In this document: piece after piece, positions 13,705-28,800 of the stretch
How positions within the stretch are numbered: position 1 is the stretch's first letter
How the letters are laid out: the number at the start of each line of letters is the position of its first letter
NCBI RefSeq assembly: GCF_047663525.1
Contig: NC_092601.1
Location: forward strand, 15,399,501-15,463,500
Origin: Anas platyrhynchos
Taxonomy: Eukaryota; Chordata; Aves; Anseriformes; Anatidae
DNA: 64,000 nucleotides
Reading direction: 5' to 3'
Program-made: the position numbers and the translations under genes
Notes under the pieces: model-generated
Databases searched by the model: none
What the model saw: the letters and a program-made list of their open reading frames with translations, nothing else
Told to the model about the DNA's origin: nothing

Positions 13705-13850
13705 TCATCGGGGCCCGTTACAAAAGTGGGTGGAGTTCTTCTTCATCCGTAACAATGGAGAAACGATGACAATATCATCTGAATCATCTGAGTGAGCTTC
13801 ATCCACAGACAGAGAGAGAGTGGGCTGTGATTGCTTCTCAGAAGACCTGG
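13705..13850 (-). CDS. IQCE: IQCE exon 22 (stop codon)
   Basis: 146 bp from acceptor ATTTCAG, entered in phase 1. Contains [20 protein letters not shown] and stops at TGA (13707-13705). The SDDSDDIVI acidic tail is shared with human, which continues APSLPTKNFPV; here the end is longer ([16 protein letters not shown]). Confidence 0.93.
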
Positions 13851-16800
13851 CTGAAATAATTGCAAAAGGAAACAAGGACATCAATAAACAACGCTGATAA
13901 AAACAAGCCCTTGTGGGAAGCATAATGTTCTCTGAGCCATCAAGTTTCCAGAATTGCTTACAGTTATGAATAGCTCTCATCTATCTTTTTCCGCTTGCAA
14001 CTATTACCCTTTCCTCTTTAACGAAAGAACATGCATACCAAGTGGTAAGTTGACATCCTGACCACGCATGATTTGTCTTATTGTCTTTTAATCTTTGCAA
14101 GTGGTTACACGTCAAAAAGTGAAGCAATTTGATACTGAAACTATCTCAGGCCATAAAAATAAATATTTATTAGAAGGCCAGAAAAGGAAAAGTTGACCCA
14201 AGGAAGCTTAAGCAGGAAGTTCATAATGAAAAGTTCAGTCAAGCATAGATAGAGAAAAGGGAAAACAGTGAGAAATAAGATGAAAGCTGTGAGTGACAAT
14301 GTCTTTCATTCTTATATCTATAAAATACCACAAATATTGTTCACATGCTGTACTGCCTTAAAGACAGTGAGTTCTATTGGTTCTATGCAACTCAATTCCA
14401 ATTTGAAGAAATGTTTATGGAATAAACAGAATCCTAATGATTCCAGTAAGAACTGGATAATCAGAGGGAGAAGTCAGATACATGAGGCCCCTTACATCTG
14501 ATGAGCAGGAACAGCGGCTTCTATCCCCTCTACAAGAGATCTGTGAACTTAATGATTACAGCTATTAATACCTGCTAGGACAATATCTTCTCCTCAACTT
14601 CACCTATTTTTCAGCTTCAAATATCAGTTCTCTGAAAAAGACTATCTCCCAGACAAAAGGAAAATAAATCAAGATGACCTGCAGTACAAAAAGTAAACAC
14701 ACTTGAGGCCATACGCTGAGAGTTTGACACTGGAATAGAAAAGACAACAGAGGGCACACAGAAAATCTTACTTGGGAAGAACAAACATGCCATGGGCTTC
14801 ATAATGAAATGAGAGGTTTCTGACAAAGAAAAAACCTGCTGGTATGGAAGAGGCATACACAGCAACTGTAATGTGGAATAAAGAAAGCACAACAAGCCCA
14901 GAAATAGAAAAAGGGTGACAGACAGAGTCTGTGAATGAAAACAAGGAATGCAGGAGACTGTTACATTGACCTCAACCCACAGAAGAAAAGAAACATTACT
15001 TTCTAGTTAAGTGAAATTCTTCTCTGCATCAGTTCTTCCAGAATTTCTTCACTCATCATTTTATTGTCATCATCACCTACAATCACCTTTGGAGACTTCA
15101 CAGGTAGGTAGTGACAGTGCCCTCCCTATCAGTACTATTCTAATGGTCAGACTACTGCACCTACCAGACTAGCCTCATTTTACAGCACTTTCTCTAGGTC
15201 TTAGAAATACTTCTTCAGAGGCACAAAGCTTTTTTTTTTTAAGTCTATTTTTTTCATTTAAAAAAAATTTTTTCTCTTTGGGCAGAATTTCACAATTGAT
15301 TTACTCTGAGTTTAGACTGAGTGTACCAACAAAGACTACTGCAGTAGAGCCCAAGCGAAACAGGAAGCTGCCAGGATTCTTTTCTGGATACTGTTACCAG
15401 ACATAACTAAAAGTTACTCTGTAACATCTTCAGAAGCAAGTCTTAGGGACTCCTTCACAAAGTAGTAGAAGGTGCTTCTGAATATGGAATACAATGAGCT
15501 TTCTTACAAACATTCTCCTTCACTGAAGGGTAATCTCTGTATTTGCAGCCCTTGTAAATCTGGCTTATTCCCCATCTCGTATCTTAGAGGAACAGCCTGA
15601 GCTGCTTACGGCATGCTCTGTTTCTGCACAAGTCTGCAGGGACTGTCAGCTTTTCACTGACAACAACAAACTGATGTTTTTCAGGTCACCCTCAAAGTTG
15701 CTTTTTCTCCAACTGGTCCACAAAACCTAAAATATCCTGCTCAGGATATTTTTATTTTATTATTTTATTTACCAGCTTTCTTCAGCTTGTTTTTAACTCC
15801 TTTGAAGCTGCATGTCTAAGCTTGTATTATCTACATCATTGTTTTGCTTTTCCTGCTCAGTACTTCTAACATCCTCTTAGAAGCCTCTTTGGCTTTAACT
15901 CCATTTTCTCAGAAGCAGCAAGCAAAATTCAAGAAGGAAAAACTGAATATCAGCCATAAAAGACAAAGACATTTTCCCAGTTTATACCACAGCAGTGCTA
16001 GCTGGCAGGGCTACCTACAACTCCAATTTTCCCCTTAATACAGCAACTAAGGACTGATGAAAAACATGACTAAATACAAATGACTGACTAGAATGGTTCA
16101 TTTTTACCAGATGTCTGTCCCCATCAGAAACCAAGTCAGCAAGGTGAAAACTCATTCAACTTATGTTGTGGGCTGCAAGCTGTAGACAACGGAAAGTACC
16201 ATATTACAGCCACAGGGCAGGGGGTGGGGGATTGAAGCGGAAGTAGAAAGGCAATACAGAGGAACACCACGTTCCTTAAATAATTACTATTGACCACAGA
16301 AAGAGATCATCCAATCTGCAGTTTTGACAAACAGACAAAGCACTGCGAGGAAGCTGGTACTGACGTTGTCAAAGACTTAATCTTTCATTTGAAAATATGC
16401 CCGTACAAGGAACATGTTATCAAATTAAAAGAGTAAATGCAGAGTGCAAGTATGCATGTAAATGTGTGCGTATGTGCAGACGCTCTGTCAAATTATGTCT
16501 GCACTTACTCAAACCCCACATACTTTTGAACACAGAAGGAAATGAGATTACCAAGAGGTGACATGATGACTGGAGGAGTTCTCTGGAGTACTGCTGAGAC
16601 TGGTTTCTTCTCTGTAACGTAGACAGCAGAATCTGCTTTCTCACTTGTTGCACTGGACACAAAGGGTCTGCAAAATTACACATTGCATAGCCTATAGTAC
16701 AGAACAGGAATTGCAGTTTGTCTTCAGAATGCATACAGAAAAGTTTATTGTGTTACTAGCACCAAAGAGGTAAAAGTGCATCTTTTGAAGAAGTGAACTG

Positions 16801-19800
16801 GGTCACACATGTGAGGTGAAAACTATGTAACTCGCCTTGTAACCATAGGAACGAATATTAAAAATTTCTGGTGCAGTAAACCCTGAAGAGAAAAAGTATT
16901 TTCCAAGGCAGTCACAACAAACCTAAGTAGTAAGCAAATTGCCATGTTCTTCCTGAGTTAAGCCAGTAGACTGAATACAAGATTGTATTCTAGCTCTTCC
17001 CTGTTCCTATTCCACATAATCCTTAACTTTTACGCGTCAGAGCTTCAGACTCATTTAAATTAAGCTAATGTAGCAGCACTGAGTTCGATAGCAACTGTGT
17101 ATAATTTTTTTTCTCCAAAAAGTAATTATTTTCCTCCGCTTTCCCTCATCTCTATAGCAAACATGCAACAAGATATAGGAAGATTACTGCTGCAGCAAGA
17201 AACCTCTTTAGTTGCATACCCACAGCATTTTACTCATGAGAAAGCTCTTTTGTGTGTTTGAACAATGGCCCTGTTCTCTTTCTCTGCCAAGGAACCCACA
17301 CTAAAATCCCATTCAAAAATTACTCCTTGCCTGTAATAAGCACAGTTTTGCTTCTACGTATCGCAAAAAAAAAAAAGTCTATTTGTCACTTACCTCTCCT
17401 CAAGCAGTACAGCACGTGCTAAGTGAGCCCTGAAAATGGACTGGATGAATGTCACAGTCTCCTCTTTCTCCTCACAGTCAGAAGATGAGCTCAAAGAGTT
17501 TGACACACGAGACATACAGGAGTTCTGCAGAGTAATCAGATCAAAGAGAACTGACCTTTTAGAAACTGACAGAAGCTTTGACAATTTTACTCCTGATTTT
17601 GAAAACTGCAGGGGAACAAACATTCCTGTCTTCTGGTCTGCAGTCTTTATGGTTCTATAAGCAGCAATGCAAATCTGACTGTCGTACAAGCTTTGAAGCA
17701 CCTGCATTCAATTAATGAGACTAGATACCTGCAAGGAAAGTTCATTTATTTCCCAGGAAGAAAACCACCTAAAGTCAAACAAGGTAAGGCAACCTTCATG
17801 ATGGATATGCTTTCTGCTTGTATTAAGCAAAAGTATTCAGTCCTATCTCATTTGGCCTATTTATATAAAATTGCATTCAAAGTGCGACCACATGGACAAC
17901 TTGCATGGAAAATTCCAAATTAATTTTAGCCTGCTAAAGGCCAAACGGTTGTTCATGTAAGCTGGCAAATGATTTACAGAAGAAAAAAAATTTAGTTGAT
18001 AAGTGCTGAGATATCTGGAGCACGTTTGACATGACTAAGATACTGCAAGTCTTTAGCAGAGCGAGCCACATGCAAGGTTACTTTTTAAGCCAAAGATCTC
18101 TAAATCCTTATTTCTGAATTTCAGTGACAAAGGTTTGCCTATTACTACTATGACTCAACAAACATGAGTATAAGTGCAGTTTCCAATCACATTCCAAATT
18201 AATGAGTTAAAATTTATGCTACTAGCTAATGGAAGAACCAGAAAACTCGAACAAAACAACAAAAAACACAGGACATTTAGGTACAGTCCATAACGCAGTG
18301 AAATTACAACTCTGCTTCTGTGAACTAAAGAAGACAGGAAGTAAAGCTAGGGAATTCATTTGTTATCCTTCTGGAATTACAATGGTGCTGCTAACCAGTG
18401 CATTAAAATAATTCTACTGTGTGACATGGAGAATTAAGTGTGGAAGTATAGTACCTCACATAGAAAACTAAAAAGAATGGAATTACTGGATACCAATTAC
18501 CGTTTTTCCAAGGCTATGCATGTTGTGAGGTTTTGCATCATGCATCCCACTATTCAGTAACAGTTTCTGTCGAGCTAAATGTCCTCTGAAAGCTGCCTGA
18601 AGCACAACAACTGCCTAGCATTGAAAGAAAGAAAGAAACATTAGCTCCCTTGGAAGATGGCACCTAGAAAATAAAACAAAAGTCCAGAGGGAAAAGGCAC
18701 AAGAGCAAAATAACTTTTCCCTGTGCAATGGATACTGATGTCTTGACATTTTTTAGGTTTAAGCGATCTCACCCATCTACTTCACTGACACTGTGCCACA
18801 GTCCAGAGAATCCGCAGCATGGGGGATAAAATACCCATAGACATGCACCTTCAGGGTTTAAATTCAGTCTAAGAGGTGTTCATGATCGATCCTATTAAAA
18901 GCAATTAATTTCTGGCCACCAGCACTAGCCTATATTTCACAAATAGAGAAACATCCCATTCCCATGTTACATGCTGTCTCCTCAGCAGGCTCTGTGATGC
19001 TCTGGTTTGACCAGAAATCAAGTCAAGCCTGGCAGACCACTGCAGTGATTATGCTGAATGTACAAGTTGCAGATTATGATACAGATTTTTTACTCGGGTT
19101 TTACTAGATTCTAATCAACAAAAAGCATCTAGTTGTAACACAGCATATTTGTATCACATAAAATTTGTTCTAATGTCTGAAAATATGACCTCCTAATTAT
19201 CTGGAAAAAGCAAGTTAAAGATGCTATGTTGTGCAATTTGAAAAACAGTTTAACCAAAATGTGCAATGTTTATGCAAAACACTGATAGAAAAGTGACTAA
19301 ATTGTCACAAAGTCAATTTCTTCAGAACACTCTGCGGTATTTCTCCTTAGGAAAGGCTTCAAATTCCTACTTGAAATCTTTCTGACGATTCTTAATAGTG
19401 AAAATGAAAAACATATAGAAAACTTGAGACCAAAAGGTGAACACTACCAGCCGAAAAACAAAGTCTCAGTACCAAAGCTCATCTCACAATAAAACCTCCT
19501 TAAAAATAATAATAAAAAAAAAAAGTTATTTGCTTATGCTTTTATACAAGTTAAATGGGATTCACTGCTTTGTTTGGTATCATAAAAATACTCACCTCAT
19601 ACAGTGCAATTTCTTCTTTCTGAAATGGAAAATGGCTAAGTTAACACCAGAAACATATACATTTTATCTAACACGTATTTTCCAAATTTTTCCCAACAAA
19701 CACACAAAGAAAATATGTGTTCTACCACCCACCCTGAAAACCCAAACCCAAAATGCAAGCTTGAGAAAAAGAAGTTCTATCTTTGAAAATAGCTTTTTGG

Positions 19801-22800
19801 CATCAGGTATGAGGGCTGTTCAGCCTGGAAAAGAAAAGGTTCTGGGGAGACCTTACAGCAGCCTTTCAGTACCTAGAGGAAGCCTACAAGAAAGTTGGAG
19901 AGGGGCTCTTTATCAGGGACTGTAGTAATAGGTCAAGGGGTAATAGGTTTAAAGAGGGTAGACTTAGCTATTCAGAAGAAATTCTTTACTATAAGGGTAC
20001 TGCCCACAGGAAACCTGTGCTGGAGTAGTTTGCCCCTCAGGGATGGACTCCATAACATGGACCCTTCATATTCTCCTAGGAAGAAAGGCTGGGAGAGCTG
20101 GGGATGTTCAGCCAAAAGAAGAGAAGGCTGTGGGGTGACCTCATTGCAGTTTTTCAATATTAAAGGGAGCTTATAAAAAAGATGGAGAGCAACTTTTTGC
20201 TTAGTCAGATAATGACATGACAAGGGGGAATGATTTTTAACTACAAAGAATGTTTGCTTGTGTTTTTGTTTGGTTTTGTTTTTGTTTTTTTTTAAATTTG
20301 ATTTAACAAGTAGTTTCAATAGCTTGAAAAATATTCCAATAATACTTTAGTGAACAGTTGAAATAATAAGAAAAATAATTCAATACATTTAGGACTCTTA
20401 CCCCTTACTCTAGCTTTAGCTATCGTGTAGTTTACCTGTAGCCTCAGTTGGAAAGTTAGCCAAAGCCCTAAATCTATCCTTCAAAAGAGCATTCAGGAAG
20501 AAGGTCAAACAGTTATCATGAAAGCTTGCATTGGTGTTACAGGCATTAGATCCCAGAAAGGAACTTTTCATCTTCTATGAGGCATGTTAGTGATGCTGGA
20601 CACATCAGCAATACATTGTGCTTATTAGCTTGGGCTCTGCTCCAGTACTAACACAGTTGCCAAGATGCAGCAGGCAGGAACTCCATGAGAAGATGATCCA
20701 AGGAGGCAACACTATCAAGGGAGAGCTGCTACAGCTCCCTTTAGTTTCTCACCCAGACTTCCCCATTTAGAAACTGTCCTTCTCACAGCAGAAACAGGGT
20801 TCTAGAGGAAAAAGGCAAAAGCAGCAGCAGGGAGAAATTGGAAAAAAAAAAGTGGTGGAAGAGAAGATGGTGGTAAAGAACTGGGAAGCACTGTTGTAGT
20901 TCCTGGAGCCCAGCAGCAGGTTACTCTAGATTCTGAAACAAGAGTAAAATGCAGAAGTGGGTGTCCTCATTGCTTCCTGAAAGGGGACTCTCACCTTGTT
21001 TTGGTACAACTTCCACCACCTTTGAATGCATTTGGCTGCTTGTTCCTTCCTATGATCTTCTTCGCCTTTAACCGTGCAGACTGGTGAGGACTGAGAAGAA
21101 GAATCTTTGGCTTAGTACCCTAAAGATTAGTTAGAATTCTGCAAGGGGAAATCAGTGTTGAATTTTCTCAGTCAGTTGTAACCTGAGTTTTTAAACATTC
21201 AACCTGCCTACTGGGTAGAAGAAAGTTAAAGGGGAAAATCTGAGCTCTGAATACTGCTCATGTTCAAGTTCATCATCAAGATGACTTAATGGAAAACACA
21301 TTCCTGCCCCCATTTTTGCAGTTAGCTGAGCATGGGAACAAAAAGGTTTTCATTTACACACACTTCTACTTTTCTATGCATTACTATAGCAGTAAGAATT
21401 CCCACAGTGGAAACCAATGCTTTGTTGATAAGAATTTTTTTTTTGTGCATCTGTTATTGACAGACTGAGAACAAATGGCAGAGTACCTAATTTTACAATT
21501 TTTCTCCACTAATATTAATTAACCTAGGAGCTCTCTCAAGTCTCTTCCTGATAGGTGAGACCCCACAATCATCTTTTTAAGTTTGCTGATGTGTTGTGTT
21601 GGCCATCACGTGACACTGACAAGAAAGCAAGCTTGTGTAAATTGATAAAACTCTACTTTTCTGTCTTGAAGACCTTAGTTAATTAGGAAAAAAAAAAAAA
21701 AAAAAAAGAGAAACCAAGAACAAAACGAGATTTTGTTCCAGTTATTTCTCCAGAGGTGTGATTGCATGTACCACCTCTGGCCATCTGATCTTTTTGATCC
21801 CTAAGTATCATACCCATACTAATCATTCTACTTCACTTGCCAAGCAGAAGTTATAACTGCAATTTTAAAAGACTAATCAGTTGGTGTAAAATTCTAAGTA
21901 GAAGAACAAGAGATTTTACAGAGTCTGAAAAAAGCCTCTTGATTCTGTAAGAGGGATTTATTTATAACCTTTAAAATACTGAGTTACAGGCTTAAGCTTA
22001 GCAAATGGATCATGTTATATTAAAAATGACAACCTACTATTAAAATGAAAAATTGGTAGGAACTTAGTGATAATTACAAATAATGGGAACATTTCAATAA
22101 ATAGATGGTTACTGGCCAAGAATATACATAGCCTGCAGAAGAAAAAAAAGGGGCTGTTCATTGGCTGTTTTTAAAAACATGTTACTTGGTATTCAAAACA
22201 TCATCTAGCATCCATCAGCCTACAACACAAAAAAATCTAACCCAAATTCCTACAGAATTGCACGGTATATCAAAAATAGTACCCTCGTAAGCTTACGGAC
22301 ATTTTTATTTATACTTTCATATTACCTGTAATTTCAGGGTGTATTAATTTTAAAGTACAAATAACCAAAATCCCCAGTAATACTTCTCAGCTAGTTTTTA
22401 GTGAAATGAGATTAACATGACCACCCTGCACCTGAAAGCATTTCTGTCAGAGCCCACTCATCTCCATTGACCAGCTACAACAACATTTGGCAAAGGGACA
22501 GAAGATTGCAAAGATATCAAGTTCATGCATATTTCATGGAAAAAAAAAAACAACACACAATTGAGTACACAGGCCTATTTAAGACTGGCCAGAAGGATTA
22601 AGGGCTGCACAAATACAGATATTAGATACCAGTAAATCCAGAAATGAATCCAATTATGAATATCTCAACTCTAGAAAAACTTCAAAAGGGACAAGAGTTT
22701 ATTTTATTGTATTGGCATCTTCTTTAATTGTTTTATTTAAGTATGGTGCCCCATCAGCAGGGAAACTAAAAACCAACAACTTTGTTTTCATCATGATTAG

Positions 22801-25800
22801 TACTCTGTTTGGTAAGCCTTCCCATGAAAGAACGCCCAACTTCCATGCAAACAGAAGGGCTAAAGATTATTTTCTGATTGGACAGCACACGTGCCCTAAT
22901 TGATCATCTGGTCAGAGTAAAAGCACTGCAAAGGGTCTTTGTTGTTGTTGTCTTTTGTCAGTCTGACAGAGGGCACTTACCTGTCTGTCCATCTTTAACT
23001 TCCAAAACTTACAAGACCTCCCTCCCTCTACGGTATCTGACTGAAATTAGCTAATGGGCTTAGATGTTATAAGAAGATATAAATTAATATCAAGTATCAT
23101 TTTTTTCTCTTCTTAGGAAGGAAGGAAGGCAAAAAATACTTAAGTATGAGCTTTTTTGTAATATTCCACTGAAGAAGAAAAAAAGTGATGGCAGAACAGG
23201 TAGGCAGTTACTAAGGTAGCTCCAAAAAAACAAACCCTAAGTTGCAGTGGCGGTTACTGAGACAACTTAACCATCATTCAGAGTCTCTATAACAAGATGC
23301 TTCTCCGAAAAGACAGATGTAGCAGCTATTTTGACTATAAGCTTCATTTGCACGGTCTAAGATGCAATGAAAAAAACAAAACAAAACAAAAAAAAACATT
23401 TTTCTGTACCTTATTAAGCTTTTCCATTGTATCTTCTGTCATTTCACTCTTTTCTTCCTCCAATGTTGCTTCTGATTTCCCAACTTTCTGTGTAAGGATC
23501 TGGATTTCCTCACTATGGTTGGAAAAGCAAAGATGTTTGTAGCTAGAAATTTTCTGTTTTTCCTGCTTTGAACATGCTGAACCTATTTTCATAAAATTGG
23601 GTTACTTTTTTTTTTTTTAAAGGCCAAAGTTGGAAACTGTTCTCAGGATAACATGATACATATTCTCACGGTTACAGACACTGAGCATCAATTCTCAAGT
23701 TGTGATAGCATAGTCCTAAGTTAAAATTAAAAAGAAAGCGGCCCAAGGTTACAATGGTACCCTTGATACTATTAATAATGCCTCTAGATCTGAAATGATG
23801 ACTGATAAATATGAAACTGTAGCAAAGTCCTGTCTTACAGAGCGATAATGCAATCACTTTCCAGTCCCCGGCTCTGTGCAGGATTATTACCAACAGTGAT
23901 ACAAAATAAATGAACTACATAGAATGACATATTGGCAGTGGTCCAGAAGCATAGGCTAAGGTAAGGTAAAGATACAAGAGGGTTGTTTTTTCTTGTAAAA
24001 AGAAATGTGTCAAGCACAGCATAGCACTTCTTTTCCCATTCATTTTTATTATAATCTAATTCTTCTTTCTACTATACATCTCAGCCTTCCACTTCCTCTA
24101 AAATCACTCTGTAGAATTCCTCCCCTGGTAACATACTCCATCCCTCCAAAACATTTTTCATTAAATAAATTCCCAGCTTCCTGCAGTTCATATGATCTAT
24201 GAATTCTGAGACACTTCAAAAGAGATTATTCTTTTTTTTTTTTTTTGGTTCTGAAAGGAACTACTAATACAGAATACAATACCTTGAAGTCTGTTCTTCC
24301 ATACTTTTTTCTTCTTTCTTATTTTGCCACTTCTGCAGCTCCAACTCCACTTCAGCCTTTGCCTGCAGCAACTGCTTGATATCTAATCTATACAGGTGTA
24401 AGAAAAATTTAAGTAATTCTTTTTAAAAAATCTTATTTCACATGAACAAAGCAAGTATTTTTGTTTAAACTTATAAATAAAACAATATTGGAAAGTAACT
24501 AAACATTTAATTTATCCTTTTAAACAAAGCAAAATGCAAACACATTTTTCAGAACCAGAAGGCCTCTTTGTGTGCTCTCACTATACATTTTTGTTCAAAG
24601 ATGAGTTGCCATGGGGGGCAGAGCATCTTATTAGAATACATAGCTCTGTGCACATCTCTGCTCATGATCAGATTAACCTGCCTGCCCTCATGCACTAACA
24701 CACCAAACTAGTCTAAACACTTTAAATTGCAGATCAGTTGCTTACTGGAGAGAAAAGACGACACATGGCATCACATGGCAGAAGGCAGGCTTAAATGTAG
24801 AAAGCGGCAGATCAGTGAAAAAAAAGTTTGTCAAAAAAAAAAAAAGGAAAAATTTTACAGCAAAATACATGCAAGAAGTGCTGCATAAAGCAGCATATAA
24901 CCATTCAACTTGTGTCTGGCAAAATGACATGGTGTGAAAAATGTTTTGGAAAATGAGAAATTCTGCATGTTTCTATCATCTTGCTTACTTTTCCTCCTCC
25001 TCTATAACTTAATTTTGCAACACCAACAGGTCTAGAAAAAGCTTCTGACAAAAGGAGGAGATCCTTAAAAATTTGTCTTCTTTCTGAAAATGTGAAGAAC
25101 TTATTGCATTGTTCTGTAAGGTAATACAAATAATTCTTACCTACAAAAAGCGACAACATTTCAAAAAGCGCTGTACTTACTCTTTACTAAGTAGGAGATT
25201 TTGAAGTGCTCTCCTGTCACTCTTCAGTTTCTTCACTAGCCCTCGGAGGTGATGGCATTCTTTAACGTGGTCTACCTGTTGAGAGTCTGGATGATCCAGG
25301 TCTGCAGAAGGTGAAGATGACACAGCAAGTAACTGGGATGACTCACTATCTGCTGGTGATACCCTGGTGTTCTCCATGGCACCTAGTTTCTAAAAAGGAT
25401 AAATTTATATACACAAGAAAAATACCACAAATGCAAAAAGAAGAGGAAAATTAAATCTAGCATAAAACAATTTCACTTAGGCCATGAGAAAAGATCAAAC
25501 AGAACTTAATTCTAAAACATGCATTTACTTTCAAGTCTGATAAAAGAAAAAAAGGGAGGAAGGGGACACGGTGCAGACATCAGTTCACATGTGTGTGCTA
25601 CAATACACAATGCTGATACATGCCATGAGCACAAGCCAGTGGTTTTGTATTTTCTGCTTGGAGATAAGTAAGACAGCCATGTGACTACGATCACTCACCT
25701 TTTCTAGTTCCAAAATCCGCCTCACCAGCCTCTGCTTGCTCCATTCACTGTAATCTAAACACAAAAACAAAGCTTTAAGCAGGAAACCGTATTAGTGAAT

Positions 25801-28800
25801 TAACTTTTTTTTTATTTAAACTTCTGTCCATACAAAAAGACCACCTAAAGATCACTGAAACTCAACGTTAAAGATGCAGTAATGAAAAGAAGAAAGCAGT
25901 CTTGAAATATCTGACTTCCTATACCAGTTAGCTCAAAAAACAATATAAACCATTCACATTTATCCATTTCCAACAGATAAAAATAGTTTTCCAGCAAAAG
26001 CTTAATCTTAAGTGATTCCAGTCCAGAATTCTCAGGAATAATAATAAAGGAATGTCTTACTGGAGCAGCATCCCCACAAGTAAGGGAGAGACTATTGTAA
26101 GAAACTTCTCATTCCAACTTCTGCCTGTCACAAATCTCCACCTTTGTCTTATCTCCCTTATTTCTACCATTGTTGCATCTTGCCCTCCCTCTCAAACACA
26201 TTTTTCAAATGTACCTAAATCCATCGTCCCTCATTCACCAACTTTTCAGCACCTACTTTTTGTTTTATTGGATGCAAGAGAAGTGCTCACTACATGATCT
26301 AGATCTTCTTTCAAACTCCGATTCTCATCCTGTAATTCCTTGATGTTCCGGGATAATCTCAGAACAGCAGCGTTCAGTGCCTTTAGTCGTTTTTGGGTAT
26401 CTCTGCCCTCTGTACTTGAAAAGAGTCAAGAATAGAAAGTTAACTTAAAAGCAGAGAACAAAAAAGCAGCATCAGAAGGAATGGAACAGCCTCACTGTCC
26501 AAGTCGGCTGGCTAGTTTAACTGTTGCAGCTCCCTCCCTGATAGCATTGCACAACTTTCTTGATATGAGGAGTTGAACACTTTTTCCTAAAAGAATAAAG
26601 ATTGTCTTGCTCAATTTCACAATTGTTGTATGAGTTGCATTTATTTATTCTTCTACTTGTTTTGTTAACCAATCATATAATGCTTTACCAGTGATCTACG
26701 GACCACAGATTAAAAAACACTTATCTACTGCTTTTGGAGAGACTTCTACAAAAAGCTGCTCAGCACAGGAAGCTAACCTGTGTTTACTGAATTGCCTTTT
26801 TTTTCCCACTCAACAAGCAGATTGAGATTGGAAGTGCAGGCTATACACAGGAAAAATAACTCAAATCCAACATATAAATGTATTTTACACATAAATGTAA
26901 CTATAAACGCTTTAATATGAAGGAAACTGGTTCCGAGACTGTGAACCCCTCAGAAATCTCTTTAAGGTACATTTCAATCAATGAGAAATTTGAAATGGAT
27001 TTGGAGGATATAACTTACATTGATGTGGTGGGAGAGGCACCAGAAAAGGGAAAGTCTGCTTTCCTGTGTTAAGAACGCTTTAAATGTCAGTGATTTTGCT
27101 TATTTTTTTTCTCTAATAAAAGGAAACTCCGCTTCCAGATGTTCAAAATTGCAAAGTTTGATCACAAAACAGATTTCTAGTGGGATGAAATAATTGTTCC
27201 TTACCACTGTGAGAAATATCCTGAAAACAAAGAATGGACTTACTTTTGGACAAATGCCAATGACAATCACGGAACAGTTTGTGAAGGAACCTTAAATCAC
27301 TTATTTGCTGAAATAATTATAAGATGAAGGGGAAGACAGTCTACAATTAGGCTAAGCAAAAAGATACCTAATTTACCTTTGGAAATTCAAAGGAAAGGAA
27401 GGCAGGAAAACAAATAAATAAAGCTGTTCAGGTATCATGGATGACTATTCATAAAACTGTCCCAAGCAGGGAGTAGGGGGAAAAAAAAAAGTCACCAAAA
27501 GTGGGAAACGACAGAAACGATCGAAATCGTAATTGCATGACTGCATGCCATTATTTTAGGCTCATCAAAACCAAACTGAAACCACTGCAGACCATGTTAG
27601 GGGTTTGAAAATTTGTCTAGTCTTTAGCTACAATTGGGAACCACAGCCTCACATACAAACACTCATAGTTCAGTGTAAATACTGAAGAGGAGCTAAACGC
27701 CATTCACTTCAGCCAGAAATAATGTAGACAAGCATCATGAAAGAAACACTCTCCTACAACTCCTTCTATGTGCCAGAGTCCTGACCTTCAACAGCACCTA
27801 TTATTTCAGTGCTTGGCCTCTCAAGGAGAGACTGACGCTCATATAATTGAGAGAGACTGCCCTGACCACTGCTTTTTGAAGCTATGAATAAATGAGGACA
27901 AGGAAGAGACCCAATGATTCATTTTCACCTGTGACTAAATTAAGTGTGATGGCTTACAGCCTCGAGAGCTAGTCACCACATGCCTGAGCCAAGAGAAGAT
28001 TTTTTTAGTTTTTTAAAAAGTGGCAAACCAAATTCCTGTTTTTAATCCACACAAGTCAACAGAAATCAACAAAACACAACCAGTGCACATAACGACCCAC
28101 AAAGAGCTCTCATGTTTCTATCAATCCATATAATGACAACCAAAATTAAGATAGCTGCCTGTGCTTAAAACAAAGCACAGAGGACAATCAAGTGGTGTGC
28201 GTCACTAGTGCAGTACATTTTCCTGCCCCACAAGACTGTTACCCTCTACTCAGCTCAACTAACACTCACTTGCTCTTACTTTCCTTTTTTATTGTAGCTC
28301 ATTTTTTTTGCCTTTTGTGCTTTGATTTTTATTTCCTCTGTATATCACTTCTCACAGCATGTTTACCCTCATCACCATCTGTACACCTGCGCACTGGTGA
28401 CAGGCACCAGCAGAAGCTTCCCTGACAGTGTCTTACTAGCGCCACTCATGGATATCTCACAAAAGATACTCTGAGATTTGGATCTGTATCTCTGTACCGC
28501 AAGAAAATCAAGTTTACTCCAAAATAACTTCAGTGCAGCACGCACCATAGAGCAGGGCCCAGAACTGACTCAACAGTAAAATGTCAAAATTCTGTTGAGT
28601 TTGTTTTAATCAGCAGTGATATCAGAATAAGCATAATTATGGGGGAAGATGGATTTTATTTAACAAATAAACTTTCTGAGCTTCTGTGGACTTTTTAAAT
28701 AGCTCTAGCATTTTTCCCACATCCACAATATGATCTATCTCCAGAAAAAAATGTGACTAAGACACATGCTAAGGCTGTGAAGCTAACCAAAGCAGTATGA

